Translations under genes and position numbers: made by a program
Notes under the pieces: generated by a model
Database searches by the model: none
What the model saw: the letters and a program-made list of their open reading frames with translations, nothing else
Told to the model about the DNA's origin: nothing
Source of the DNA: Actinomycetospora soli
GTDB taxonomy: Bacteria > Actinomycetota > Actinomycetes > Mycobacteriales > Pseudonocardiaceae
Length of the DNA stretch: 64,000 nt
Reading direction: 5' to 3'
NCBI RefSeq assembly: GCF_021026295.1
Contig: NZ_JAJNDA010000013.1
Location: forward strand, 62,001-126,000
Shown: piece after piece, positions 6,634 to 15,275 of the stretch
Layout of the letters: every line of letters begins with the position of its first letter
Numbering within the stretch: the first letter of the stretch is position 1

Positions 6634-8796
6634 GTGTCCGAGATGGTCGAGCGGTCCGGGCTGCAGGTCGACGAGCACCTGCGCGCGTTCGTCGAGGACG
6701 AGCTGCTCGCGCAGGTCGAGATCACCCCCGAGCAGTTCTGGTCGACCCTGGCCGACCTGCAGGAGCGGTTCGCTCCCCGGATCGCGACGGCCCTGGCCGA
6801 GCGCGACGGGCTGCAGGGCAAGATCGACGCCTGGCACGCCGAGCACGGTGCGGGCTCCCGGGACGACTACGAGGCGCTGCTCAGCGAGCTCGGCTACCTC
6901 GAGCCGGAGCCGTCGAGCGTACCGACGATCGACGTCGACCGGGTCGACCCGGAGATCGCCGAGGTCCCCGGCCCGCAGCTCGTGGTGCCCTCGACGAACG
7001 CCCGCTTCGCGCTGAACGCCGCCAACGCCCGCTGGGGGTCGTTGTTCGACGCGTTCTACGGCACCGACGCGCTGCCCCAGGACCACGAGCCGGCGAAGGG
7101 GTACGACGAGCGCCGCGGCGCCCAGGTCATCGAGGCCGCCGACCAGCTGCTCGACGAGCTGTTCCCGCTCGAACGGGGCAGTCACGCCGACGTGACCGCG
7201 TACCGGCCCTCGACCGACGGCCTCACGGCCGAGACCGCGGACGGCACGGTCGGCCTCACGGACCCGTCGTCGTTCGCGGGCTTCAACACCCCGGACGGCG
7301 ACGGGAGGGGCAGCGTCCTGCTCGTCCGGAACGGTCTGCACGTCGACCTCGTGATCGACCCGTCGACGCAGGTCGGCCGGCAGCACCACGCGGACGTCAG
7401 CGACGTCGTGCTGGAGTCGGCGGTCACCACGATCGTCGACCTCGAGGACTCGGTCGCGACCGTCGACGGCGAGGACAAGGCCCTCGCCTACCGCACGTGG
7501 CTCGGACTGATGACCGGCGACCTCGTCGCGGAGTTCAGCAAGGGCGGCGAGACCGTCACCCGCCGGGTGCACCCGGACCGCGAGTACACCGCCGCCGACG
7601 GCTCGGCGCTGACGCTGCCGGGTCGCTCGCTCATGCTCGTCCGCACCTGCGGCCACCACATGACGACGAACGCCGTGCTCACCGCCGACGGCGAGGAGAC
7701 CGCCGAGGGCGTCGTCGACGCGCTCGTGTGCGCCGTCGCCGCCCTGTACGACCTGCGCGGCCTCGGCCCGCACACCAACTCCCGCGCCGGCAGCGTCTAC
7801 ATCGTCAAGCCCAAGCAGCACGGGCCGGCGGAGGTCGCGCTGACCGTCGAGCTGTTCGCGGCGGTCGAGGAGGCCCTGGGCCTCGGGGCGAACACCCTCA
7901 AGATCGGCATCATGGACGAGGAGAAGCGGACGACGGTCAACCTGTCGGCCTGCATCGGCGCCGCCGCGCACCGCGTCATCTTCGTCAACACCGGCTTCCT
8001 CGACCGCACCGGCGACGAGATCCACACCTGCTTCGCCGCCGGGCCGGTGCTGCGCAAGGGCGACATGAAGTCGACGACGTGGTTGCAGACCTACGAGGAC
8101 CGCAACGTCGACGTCGCGCTGGCGGCCGGGTTCTCCCACCACGCCCAGGTCGGCAAGGGCATGTGGGCCAAGCCCGCCGCGATGGCCGAGATGCTCGAGC
8201 AGAAGATCGGCCACCCGAAGGCCGGCGCGAACACGGCGTGGGTGCCCTCGCCGACCGCGGCGACGTTGCACGCGCTGCACTACCTGCGCGTCGACGTGCA
8301 CGCGGTCCAGGACGAGATCGCGCAGCGCCCCGTGGCCGACCGCCGCCACCTGCTCGAGCTGCCGCTCTCCGACCCGAGCACGCTGTCCGAGGAGGACGTG
8401 CGCCGCGAGCTGGAGACCAACGCGCAGTCGATCCTCGGCTACGTCGTGCGCTGGGTCGGCATGGGGATCGGGTGCTCGACGGTGCCCGACCTCGACGGCG
8501 TGGGCCTCATGGAGGACCGCGCCACGCTGCGCATCTCCAGCCAGCTCATCGCGAACTGGCTCGAGCACGGCGTCGTCGACGCCGACACCGTCCGCGAGAC
8601 GTTCGCCCGCATGGCCGCGCTGGTGGACGAGCAGAACTCCGGTCAGGACGGCTACCCGCCCATGGCCCCGGACCTGGACGGCAGCGAGTCCTTCCAGGCC
8701 GCCCTCGAGCTGGTGTTCACCGGCGGCACCGAGCCCAACGGCTACACCGAGCGTCCGCTGACCCAGTGGCGTCGGAAGGCCAAGGCGCACGCGTGA
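6634..8796 (+). CDS. glcB: Malate synthase G
   Basis: 720 residues, the normal length of the monomeric G isoform. The enzyme condenses glyoxylate with acetyl-CoA to malate in the cytosol (glyoxylate bypass). Hallmarks include TTIVDLEDSVATVDGEDKAL, the arginine-containing loop GPHTNSRAGSVYIVKPKQHG, IGIMDEEKRTTVNLSACI with the catalytic Arg and Glu region, GDEIHTCFAAGP, and the C-terminal acid region ending NGYTERPLTQWRRKAKAHA. The GTG start is preceded by GAGAGAGGCGG. No isocitrate lyase of the standard kind is adjacent; the ICL-like lyase at 20 kb belongs to another subfamily. Confidence 0.95.
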   Translation: MSEMVERSGLQVDEHLRAFVEDELLAQVEITPEQFWSTLADLQERFAPRIATALAERDGLQGKIDAWHAEHGAGSRDDYEALLSELGYLEPEPSSVPTIDVDRVDPEIAEVPGPQLVVPSTNARFALNAANARWGSLFDAFYGTDALPQDHEPAKGYDERRGAQVIEAADQLLDELFPLERGSHADVTAYRPSTDGLTAETADGTVGLTDPSSFAGFNTPDGDGRGSVLLVRNGLHVDLVIDPSTQVGRQHHADVSDVVLESAVTTIVDLEDSVATVDGEDKALAYRTWLGLMTGDLVAEFSKGGETVTRRVHPDREYTAADGSALTLPGRSLMLVRTCGHHMTTNAVLTADGEETAEGVVDALVCAVAALYDLRGLGPHTNSRAGSVYIVKPKQHGPAEVALTVELFAAVEEALGLGANTLKIGIMDEEKRTTVNLSACIGAAAHRVIFVNTGFLDRTGDEIHTCFAAGPVLRKGDMKSTTWLQTYEDRNVDVALAAGFSHHAQVGKGMWAKPAAMAEMLEQKIGHPKAGANTAWVPSPTAATLHALHYLRVDVHAVQDEIAQRPVADRRHLLELPLSDPSTLSEEDVRRELETNAQSILGYVVRWVGMGIGCSTVPDLDGVGLMEDRATLRISSQLIANWLEHGVVDADTVRETFARMAALVDEQNSGQDGYPPMAPDLDGSESFQAALELVFTGGTEPNGYTERPLTQWRRKAKAHA

Positions 8797-8812
8797 GGTC
8801 GTGCCCCGGCGG

Positions 8813-10825
8813 TCAGCGGTCGTAGTCGACCGCGACCTCCGGGGTCGTCGGGCGGGACTGGCAGGTGAGGACCCGCCCGGCCGCGATCTCCTCGGTGGAG
8901 AGCGCGTAGTTCTGCTGCATGTGGACGCGCCCGCCGGTCACGGTGGCCACGCACGTGCCGCAGATCCCGCCCGCGCACAGGTACGGCGCGTCGACGCCGG
9001 CGGCGAGGGCGCTCTCGAGCAGCGACGCCGTGCCGGTGCTCACGACCTCCGTGGTCTCGCCGCCGCAGGTCACCGCCACGGTGGCGGGGACGATGTCGCC
9101 GAGGTCGCCCGGCTCGTCGTCGGGCGCGACGAACAGCTCGCGCCGCACGTCGGTGACGTCGTGCTCGGCCAGGACCGGCTCGAGGTCGTCGAGCATGGCG
9201 ACCGGGCCGCACAGGAACCACGCCGCGCCCCGCAGCGCCGGGTCGCCCAGGTGCTCGGCGAGCCGGGCCGCGTCGAGCCGGCCGGGCACGACCCGTCGTC
9301 GGGAAGAGCTCGCGCGGGAGTGGTGGTGGACCACCGTGAGCCGGCCCTCGTAGCGGCGTTCCAGCATCGCGAGCTCGTCGGCGAACATCGTGTGCTCGGC
9401 GTCGCGGTTGGCGTAGAGCAGCGTGGCGCGTGACCGCGGCTCGGCGTCGAGCGTGCTCGTCAGGATCGAGATGACCGGCGTGATGCCGCTGCCCGCCGCG
9501 ATCGCGGCGACGTGGCGGGCGTTCCGCCGGTCGGTGTCGAGCGTGAACGAGCCCGCGGGCGGGGTGACCTCCAGCTCGTCGCCGGCCCGCAGTTCGTCGT
9601 GGGCCCAGGTCGAGAACCGTCCGCCCTCGACCCGGCGCACCGCGATGCGCAGGACGCCGGAGCCGGCCGCGGTGCAGATCGAGTAGTTCCGGCGCACCGG
9701 CTCCCCGTCGATCGTGGCGGCGACGGTGACGTGCTGGCCGGGGCGGAAGCGGAAGGCCTCCCGGAGCTCGTCGGGCACGGCGAACGTGACCGAGACGGCG
9801 TCCGGGGTGAGCCGGCGGACCTCCTCGACGCGCAGCCGGTGGGGGAGTCGCGGGAGGTCGGCGTCGCGGTCGTAGGTCGAGATGATGCTGCGCCAGGCGC
9901 GGTACTCGGAGGCGGAGAGCTCCGTGCCCCACGCGGTGGCGATCGGGACGTCCCGCTCGAGGAAGTCCGACTCGGAACGCCGCCAGACCTGCACGTAGCG
10001 GTAGAACGGGATCGTCGGGTGGATGTGATGGACCAGGTGGTAGTTCTGGTAGAGGAACAGCGGGTTCATCACGCGCTCCCAGCCGACGCGGATGCGGGTG
10101 GCGTGGAAGCGGTCGGACCGCGCGGTCGCCTCGAGGCCGTGGTGCGGGAGCCAGTCGAACCACCAGACGAGGATGCCGACGCCGATCCGCTGGGGGACCA
10201 GGTAGATCATCAGCAGTTCCCAGCCGTGCCCGGTGAGCGCGAGCGTGACGAAGCCGCCGATCACCACGGCGGACACGACGGCCTGCTCGGCGAGCTCCGC
10301 CCGCGGCCGGCTCGGGATGCGCGGCGCGTAGAACCGCAGGTACCAGAGGTCGAGGGTCATCCAGCGCAGCGGCCACTGCCAGCTCGGCCCGGCGGTGGAC
10401 CAGGCGTCGGGGTCGGTGGCGACGTCCTCGTTGGTGTTGCGGTGGTGCTCGATGTGCAGGAAGCGCACGAGCGGGAAGGCCGCCCAGGCGACGACGAACG
10501 GCATCGCGAGGCGCCCGAGGACCTCGTTGACCCGCCGCGACCGCCCGCCCGCGAGGTGGATGGTCTCGTGCAGGACCGTGAACATCGTGAAGGTGACGAT
10601 CGCGTGCACCGGGATCGTCACGGCGTAGCGCCACGGGTCGTCGCCCGCCAGCACCCACCACGTCGCGCCGAGCCAGGCCGCGAGCGACCCGACGAACAGG
10701 GCGAGGGTCGGCAGCGCCACGACGGGCATCGGCACGCGGGGATGCGGGACCCCGCGGCGGATCGCGCGGGACTCCTCCTCGCTGAGCACCCGGCCGTCGT
10801 CGGCAGGCTCCGCGGTCGTCGTCAT
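8813..10825 (-). CDS. Fatty acid desaturase fused to a ferredoxin reductase with a C-terminal 2Fe-2S domain
   Basis: 670 residues carrying a complete desaturase electron chain. Residues 1-310 are a membrane desaturase with the three His boxes HETIH (86-90), HIEHH (124-128) and HLVHHIHP (263-270) that bind the di-iron centre. About 330-560 is a ferredoxin-NADP reductase-type unit: RRNYSI for FAD (378-383) and AAGSGITPVISI for the nicotinamide cofactor. The last ~100 residues are a plant-type ferredoxin with CAGGICGTC and a distal Cys in VLTCQSRP. In mycobacteria the analogous pair, DesA3 and Rv3230c, are separate proteins. Expected product: an unsaturated fatty acyl chain or another hydroxylated/desaturated lipid. 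A divergent TetR gene probably controls it. Confidence 0.88.
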   Translation of the reverse strand: MTTTAEPADDGRVLSEEESRAIRRGVPHPRVPMPVVALPTLALFVGSLAAWLGATWWVLAGDDPWRYAVTIPVHAIVTFTMFTVLHETIHLAGGRSRRVNEVLGRLAMPFVVAWAAFPLVRFLHIEHHRNTNEDVATDPDAWSTAGPSWQWPLRWMTLDLWYLRFYAPRIPSRPRAELAEQAVVSAVVIGGFVTLALTGHGWELLMIYLVPQRIGVGILVWWFDWLPHHGLEATARSDRFHATRIRVGWERVMNPLFLYQNYHLVHHIHPTIPFYRYVQVWRRSESDFLERDVPIATAWGTELSASEYRAWRSIISTYDRDADLPRLPHRLRVEEVRRLTPDAVSVTFAVPDELREAFRFRPGQHVTVAATIDGEPVRRNYSICTAAGSGVLRIAVRRVEGGRFSTWAHDELRAGDELEVTPPAGSFTLDTDRRNARHVAAIAAGSGITPVISILTSTLDAEPRSRATLLYANRDAEHTMFADELAMLERRYEGRLTVVHHHSRASSSRRRVVPGRLDAARLAEHLGDPALRGAAWFLCGPVAMLDDLEPVLAEHDVTDVRRELFVAPDDEPGDLGDIVPATVAVTCGGETTEVVSTGTASLLESALAAGVDAPYLCAGGICGTCVATVTGGRVHMQQNYALSTEEIAAGRVLTCQSRPTTPEVAVDYDR
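9290..9305. repeat. Family C short palindrome, copy 1
   Basis: GACCCGTCGTCGGGAA, reverse orientation, inside the desaturase-reductase gene, in the linker of the reductase domain where the protein reads SSRRRVVP. It is the only copy found in the first 35 kb. Confidence 0.6.
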
Positions 10826-10835
10826 GCCGTCGAAT

Positions 10836-10864
10836 CGTTGACAGCTCTGCCGTGTTTGTCAACG
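10836..10864. promoter_or_regulatory. Operator between desaturase and TetR genes
   Basis: Perfect 8-bp inverted repeat CGTTGACA/TGTCAACG with a 13-bp centre, 11 bp from the desaturase start and 37 bp from the regulator start. A single palindrome in a divergent TetR intergenic region is typical of a site that represses both genes. Fatty-acid-responsive TetR proteins such as DesT/FasR use similar arrangements, but identity of the ligand is inferred. Confidence 0.65.
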
Positions 10865-10901
10865 GCGTTGTCGCCGCGGCCGGTTCTGTAAGGTCGCGTT
10901 C

Positions 10902-11483
10902 ATGACGACGGGTGGCTCGTTCCGCGAGGACACGCGCGCGGAGCTGCTCGCCCGGTTGCTCGACGCGGCCCGGGAGATCACGACCGCACAGGGCTGGTCG
11001 GCACTGACCATGGGCGCGGTGGCGGGCCGGGCGGGGATCAGCCGCCAGCACCTCTACAACGCGATCGGCACCAAGCAGGCGCTCGGCGACGCGCTGGTCG
11101 GACGGGAGACCGACGCGTTCCTCGCCGTGGTCCGCCGCGAGCTGCGGGCCCACGCGGACGACCTCGTGGCGGGGTCGGTCGCCGGGGTCGTGGGCGCGCT
11201 GGAGTTCGGCGCGTCGAACGACCTGCTCAAGGCGATCCTGACGGCGGACGGGGGCGAGAGCCTGCTCCCGGTGGTGACGGCGAGCCCGGAGGTGGTGCTC
11301 GAGCGGGGCGTCGCGGTGATCGCGGCCGAGCTCGCGGCCCTGCACGGCGACGACCCGGACCTGCGCCTGCTGGCCGACGGCCTGGTCCGGCTGGTCATCA
11401 GCCACGCCACCCAGCCCACCGGCCCGGACCTCGCGGCGGTGCAGGCCCGGTGGCTGGCGGAGGGCGTCGCCCGCCGGCGGTGA
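10902..11483 (+). CDS. TetR/AcrR family regulator, divergent from the desaturase fusion
   Basis: 193 residues. The N-terminal DNA-binding region reads LLDAAREITTAQGWSALTMG and VAGRAGISRQHLYNAIGTKQ, a canonical TetR helix-turn-helix. The C-terminal ligand domain (VVGALEFGASNDLLKAILTA onward) resembles the TetR_C family often found beside lipid genes in Actinobacteria. It is transcribed away from the desaturase-reductase gene with a perfect operator palindrome between them, so it most likely represses desaturation until an acyl ligand binds. Confidence 0.85.
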   Translation: MTTGGSFREDTRAELLARLLDAAREITTAQGWSALTMGAVAGRAGISRQHLYNAIGTKQALGDALVGRETDAFLAVVRRELRAHADDLVAGSVAGVVGALEFGASNDLLKAILTADGGESLLPVVTASPEVVLERGVAVIAAELAALHGDDPDLRLLADGLVRLVISHATQPTGPDLAAVQARWLAEGVARRR

Positions 11484-11490
11484 CACCGGC

Positions 11491-11537
11491 GGTGACAGGA
11501 AAGCGTCGTTGCCGGCGTCCAGTGACAGCTTTGCCGC
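11491..11537. repeat. Family B element, copy 1 (intergenic)
   Basis: Begins GGTGACAGGAAAGCGTCGTT and ends AGTGACAGCTTTGCCGC. It aligns with the reverse complement of the right half of the copy inside cobB (38909-38971), with a shortened centre. It starts 8 bp after the TetR stop, so it may also form a hairpin ending that transcript; a related GGTGACACCGG precedes it. Confidence 0.6.
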
Positions 11538-11601
11538 ATCGTCGCAGGTCGTGGGCCCGGACACGGCCGTGATTGTCGGGGGTGGCTGCTAGCTTCCGAA
11601 C

Positions 11602-12894
11602 ATGAGTTCGAACGAGGTGGTGGACCCGGTCAGTGTGGAGCTGACCGCGTTGCTCGCGCGCCTCGCTGAACTCGCCGAGCTGCCCACCGACCCGCTGTCC
11701 GATGGGGGTGCGGCGTGCGTCGACCGGATCGCTGTGCTGGAGAAGCTGCGTTCAGCGGTGGCGGCGGCGCAGCACACTGCGATCGTCGCGTTCGGTCGCG
11801 CTCAGGTCGAAGCCCAGATCGAACTCGTCGCCGAGGGCCGGTTGGACCCCGAGAAGCTCGGCCGGGGGATCGCCGACCAGATCGCGCTGGCCGCGCACGT
11901 CTCCCCGCACGTCGGAGACCGCCGCCTCGGCGTCGCGCGTGCACTCGCCTCGGATCTGCCGTGCACGCGGGCCCTGCTGGTGGCGGGGCGGATCAGCGAA
12001 CAACTCGCCGAACACGTCGTGTCCGTGACCTCGCACCTGGACCCGGAGCTGCGGGCGTTGGTGGACAAGGAGATCGCCGAACTCGGCCTCGAGGGCATGG
12101 GCCGTAAACAGGCGGAGGCGGCGGTGAAGAAACTCGCCTACGAGGCCGACCCGCAAGGCTTCACCGACCGCGCCCGGAAGGCCCGCCAGGACCGGCGGGT
12201 GACGTTGCGACCGGCGCCGGACACCATGAGCGTGCTGTCGGGGCTGTTGCCGGTGGAGCAGGGCGTGGCCTGCCTCGCCGCCCTCCGGAAATACGCCGAC
12301 AGCCTCATCGCGACCGGGGACACCGACGACCGCACCCGCGACCAGATCATCGCCGACACCCTCGTCGAACGACTCACCGGACAAGTGTTGGCCGAGGACG
12401 TCAACGTCGAGGTCGGCATCGTCCTGCCACTCGACGCGATCACCGACCCCGACAGCGCCAGTCCCGGCGAACTCGTCGGGCACGGACCCTTGCCGGCGGG
12501 GATCGTCACCGACCTGCTGCGCCACACCGGCGGGCACCGCTGGTGGCGGCGGCTGTTCGCCCACCCCGCCCACGGCGGCCTGGTCGGCGGCGACCCCCGC
12601 CGCCGCTACTTCGACGGGTTCCTCGCCACCCTGATCGCCCTGCGGGATCACGGGATGTGCCGCGACCCGTTCTGCGGGGCCCCGATCCGGCATACCGACC
12701 ACATCAAAGGCAAGAGAGCCGGTGGCCCGACCAGCCTGGGCAACGGGCGCGGGAACTGCGTGCGCGGCAACCACCTCAAAGAACTGCCCGGGTGGGTCAC
12801 CGAACTGCTCCACGACGGCTTCGGGCCGCATCCCCACACCGTCCGGACCACCACCCCGACCGGCCACACCTACACCAGCCGAGCCGGACCATGA
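11602..12894 (+). CDS. DUF222/13E12-type protein with C-terminal HNH nuclease domain
   Basis: 430 residues. Residues 1-320 are the DUF222 region typical of the actinobacterial 13E12/REP13E12 group, with IEVGIVLP-like core here as NVEVGIVLPLDAITDPDSA. The C-terminal HNH motif reads ALRDHGMCRDPFCGAPIRHT then DHIKGKRAGGPTS, with the zinc Cys pair and the DHI histidine, and ends in NHLKELPGW. These proteins occur in many copies per genome and are sometimes linked to phage or mobile elements; cellular role is not established. A family B repeat lies just upstream. No adjacent integrase or att-like duplication was seen. Confidence 0.85.
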   Translation: MSSNEVVDPVSVELTALLARLAELAELPTDPLSDGGAACVDRIAVLEKLRSAVAAAQHTAIVAFGRAQVEAQIELVAEGRLDPEKLGRGIADQIALAAHVSPHVGDRRLGVARALASDLPCTRALLVAGRISEQLAEHVVSVTSHLDPELRALVDKEIAELGLEGMGRKQAEAAVKKLAYEADPQGFTDRARKARQDRRVTLRPAPDTMSVLSGLLPVEQGVACLAALRKYADSLIATGDTDDRTRDQIIADTLVERLTGQVLAEDVNVEVGIVLPLDAITDPDSASPGELVGHGPLPAGIVTDLLRHTGGHRWWRRLFAHPAHGGLVGGDPRRRYFDGFLATLIALRDHGMCRDPFCGAPIRHTDHIKGKRAGGPTSLGNGRGNCVRGNHLKELPGWVTELLHDGFGPHPHTVRTTTPTGHTYTSRAGP

Positions 12895-12914
12895 CCGGCT
12901 CGGACGGGCGTGGC

Positions 12915-13949
12915 TCAGACCTCCCGCGCGAGCATGTCGCGGATGCCCTGGTCGATGAACGCGGTGTCGTCGGGGTTCTGCCCGCCGCCCGCGAAGTGAC
13001 CCCACACCCCGGGGATGACGCGCACCTCGCCGTCGGCGATGTGCTGCGAGGCCCACTGCTCGTCCTCGGGTGGGAAGTAGAGGTCCTTCTCCGCGGGCAT
13101 CGCGAGGACCGGGCAACGGATGGAGTTCAGCGCGGCGACCGTGTCGCCCCCGAACCCGGGCGTCTGCCCGACGTCGCCGTGGAACCACGTCCAGATCATC
13201 GCCAGCAGGTTGTTCGGGTCCCGCTCGTCGAGGAAGAACGCCTCCCAGAACCCGATCAGGAAGTCCTCGAGCGAGGAGAAGCCGAGCCGGCGCCACTCCT
13301 CCTGCCAGTAGAACGCCTGCGAGAACCCCCAGCCGGCGTAGACCCGGGCGAAGGCGCGCAGCCCGGTCGTCGGCCAGGCGTCGTCGCGGTACCAGCCGCC
13401 CGCGAAGGTGGCGTCGGCGCGCAGGGCGGCAGCGATCGACTCGAGGAAGACCCGGTTGTGCGGGGCGGTGACGCTGGACCCGCAGAACGGGACGGCCCGC
13501 TGGACCATCTCCGGGTGGCTGACGGCCCACTGGTAGGTCTGGCCCGCGCCCATGGACCAGCCCGTCACCAGCGGCAGCGTGGTGATGCCGAAGTGGTCGG
13601 TGACGAGGCGGTACTGGCACTCGACCTGGTCGAAGAAGGTCACGTGGGGGAAGCGGGCCCGGTCGTAGGGGGGCGGGGTGTTGCTCGGCGAGGAGGACAG
13701 CCCGTTGCCGAGCATGTTCGGCACGATGATGAACCACTCGTCGGGGTTCAGCGCCTTGTCGGTGCCGATCAGCCACTCGTTGTCGGTGTGCCGCCCGGAG
13801 TACCAGGTGGGATAGACGATGGCGTTGCTCTTGTCGGCGTTCAGCGTCCCGTAGGTCTGGTACGCCAGCCGGGCGTCCCGCAGCGTCGCGCCGTGCTGCA
13901 GGACGACGTCGCCGAGCTCGAAGACCTCGACGTCGGTCGGGGCGGGCAT
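12915..13949 (-). CDS. Alpha/beta hydrolase of the homoserine acetyltransferase (MetX)-like group
   Basis: 344 residues. The nucleophile elbow is GWSMGAGQ (Ser at about residue 151), with the acid in PAEKDLYFPP and the His in GVWGHFAGGG. The opening AYQTYGTLNADKSNAIVYPT is typical of MetX-fold proteins, but the neighbours are amide-degrading rather than methionine genes, so acetyl transfer to homoserine is unlikely. It follows the formamidase gene by 9 bp and is therefore the last gene of the amide operon. A hydrolase acting on a related ester or amide is the best guess. Confidence 0.75.
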   Translation of the reverse strand: MPAPTDVEVFELGDVVLQHGATLRDARLAYQTYGTLNADKSNAIVYPTWYSGRHTDNEWLIGTDKALNPDEWFIIVPNMLGNGLSSSPSNTPPPYDRARFPHVTFFDQVECQYRLVTDHFGITTLPLVTGWSMGAGQTYQWAVSHPEMVQRAVPFCGSSVTAPHNRVFLESIAAALRADATFAGGWYRDDAWPTTGLRAFARVYAGWGFSQAFYWQEEWRRLGFSSLEDFLIGFWEAFFLDERDPNNLLAMIWTWFHGDVGQTPGFGGDTVAALNSIRCPVLAMPAEKDLYFPPEDEQWASQHIADGEVRVIPGVWGHFAGGGQNPDDTAFIDQGIRDMLAREV

Positions 13950-13958
13950 CGCGTCTCC

Positions 13959-15209
13959 TCAGCTCGCGGTGGCGCACTGGCCGCGGTCGACCCTCGCGGG
14001 ACCGTCGTGGCCGGGACGGATGTCGACGTCGAAGATGCCGGTCGGGACGTAGAGCGAGCAACAGGCGTTCGGGATGTCGACGATGCCGCTGACCCGGCCC
14101 TCGATCGGCGCGGCGCACAGGATCAGGTAGGCCTGCTCGCCGGTGTAGCCGAACTGCGTCAGGTAGTCGATGGCCTGGAGGCACGCGCGGCGGTACGCGA
14201 TGGTCGCGTTCATGTAGTGCTGGTCGCCCGCCTCGTCGACCGAGATGCCGATGAACGAGACGAAGTCGTCGTAGCGCGGCTCGTGCCGACCGGGCTGGAA
14301 GATCGGCATCGTCGCCTTGTACTTCGCGACGCCGTCCTTGATCAGGTCGACGTGCATGTCGACGTAACCCCCCATCTCCACCGCGCCGCAGAAGCTGATC
14401 TCGCCGTCGCCCTGCGCGAAGTGCAGGTCGCCGATCGAGAACTTCGCGCCCGGGACGTAGACGGGGTAGAGCACCCGGGAGCCGATCGAGAGGTTCTTGA
14501 TGTCGACGTTGCCGCCGTGCTCGCGTGGCGGGACGGTGCGGGCGGCCTCCCGGGCCGCGCGCTCCAGGTCGCTGCCCGCCATCGTGCCGAGCAGGGCGTG
14601 CTCGGGCAGCGGCGGCAGGGCGAGCGGCGGCACGCGCTGCGGGTCGGTGTCGATCAGCGCCTGCTCACGCCGGTTCCACTCCGCGAGCAGCTCCGCGGAC
14701 GGCGCGCAGCCCGCGAGGCCGGCGTGGACGTTCGAGGCGATCCGCACCCCGGGCAGATGGCGCGACGTCGCGTACTTGCCCTGGAAGTCCCAGATGGCCT
14801 TGCCGGGGTCGGGGAAGTGGTCGGTGAGGAACCCGCCGCCGTTGCTCTTCGCGAAGATCCCGGTGTAGCCCCAGCCCTGGCCGGCCTCCGGCCCGACGGC
14901 CGGAGCGCCGCCGTGCGCCGGGCCGAGGTCGAGGTAGTCGACGACGAGCAGGTCGCCCGGCTCCGCGCCCTCGATCTCGATCGGCCCGGAGAGCATGTGG
15001 TTGTGGTCGAGGACCATGTCGCGGATGTCGTTCGCGGAGTCGTCGTTGCGGACCTGGCCGTCGGTCCAGTCCTTGCACTCGATTCGGAAGACGTCCCCGC
15101 GCCGCACGGAGTTCGCGGCCGGGATGTCGGGGTGCCAGCGGTTGTGGCCCGGCACCTCCTGCTCCCGCATCGACTTCGACTGGTCCACGCGGAACACGGT
15201 GTCGGGCAC
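13959..15209 (-). CDS. fmdA: Acetamidase/formamidase
   Basis: 416 residues, the length of FmdA/AmdA formamidases, which hydrolyse formamide or acetamide to ammonia and the acid. Typical segments are HNRWHPDIPAANSVRRGDVF, ECKDWTDGQVRNDDSANDIR, EGAEPGDLLVVDYLDLGP, and ISFCGAVEMGGYVDMHVDLI. It is preceded by a sharp palindrome TTCCCATATGGGAA and by the gene for a cytosolic amide-binding protein, a layout that points to amide-induced expression for nitrogen supply. Exact substrate range cannot be read from the sequence; FmdA is the closest name. Confidence 0.88.
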   Translation of the reverse strand: MPDTVFRVDQSKSMREQEVPGHNRWHPDIPAANSVRRGDVFRIECKDWTDGQVRNDDSANDIRDMVLDHNHMLSGPIEIEGAEPGDLLVVDYLDLGPAHGGAPAVGPEAGQGWGYTGIFAKSNGGGFLTDHFPDPGKAIWDFQGKYATSRHLPGVRIASNVHAGLAGCAPSAELLAEWNRREQALIDTDPQRVPPLALPPLPEHALLGTMAGSDLERAAREAARTVPPREHGGNVDIKNLSIGSRVLYPVYVPGAKFSIGDLHFAQGDGEISFCGAVEMGGYVDMHVDLIKDGVAKYKATMPIFQPGRHEPRYDDFVSFIGISVDEAGDQHYMNATIAYRRACLQAIDYLTQFGYTGEQAYLILCAAPIEGRVSGIVDIPNACCSLYVPTGIFDVDIRPGHDGPARVDRGQCATAS

Positions 15210-15242
15210 GGCGGCCTCCCCGGTGACGGTCTCGACGAGTTG

Positions 15243-15256
15243 TTCCCATATGGGAA
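15243..15256. promoter_or_regulatory. Operator palindrome in front of formamidase
   Basis: TTCCCATATGGGAA, a perfect 14-bp palindrome starting 34 bp upstream of the formamidase start. A related sequence, TTCTCACGTGGGAC (9 of 14 positions identical, outer arms conserved), lies between the AmiC-like gene and the MarR gene. Shared sites suggest one MarR-type repressor controls both promoters. Confidence 0.6.
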
Positions 15257-15275
15257 TACCGTCGGGGAGTCCGCG

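Noticed and set aside
11602-12894. DUF222/HNH gene as a homing endonuclease or part of a prophage
   Set aside because: No intron, intein, integrase, phage gene or att-like direct repeat was seen around it; it stands alone as is usual for this family.
12915-13949. Homoserine O-acetyltransferase (metX) for methionine synthesis
   Set aside because: The fold matches but it is in an amide operon with formamidase, far from metY or other methionine genes, so the gene name was not given.
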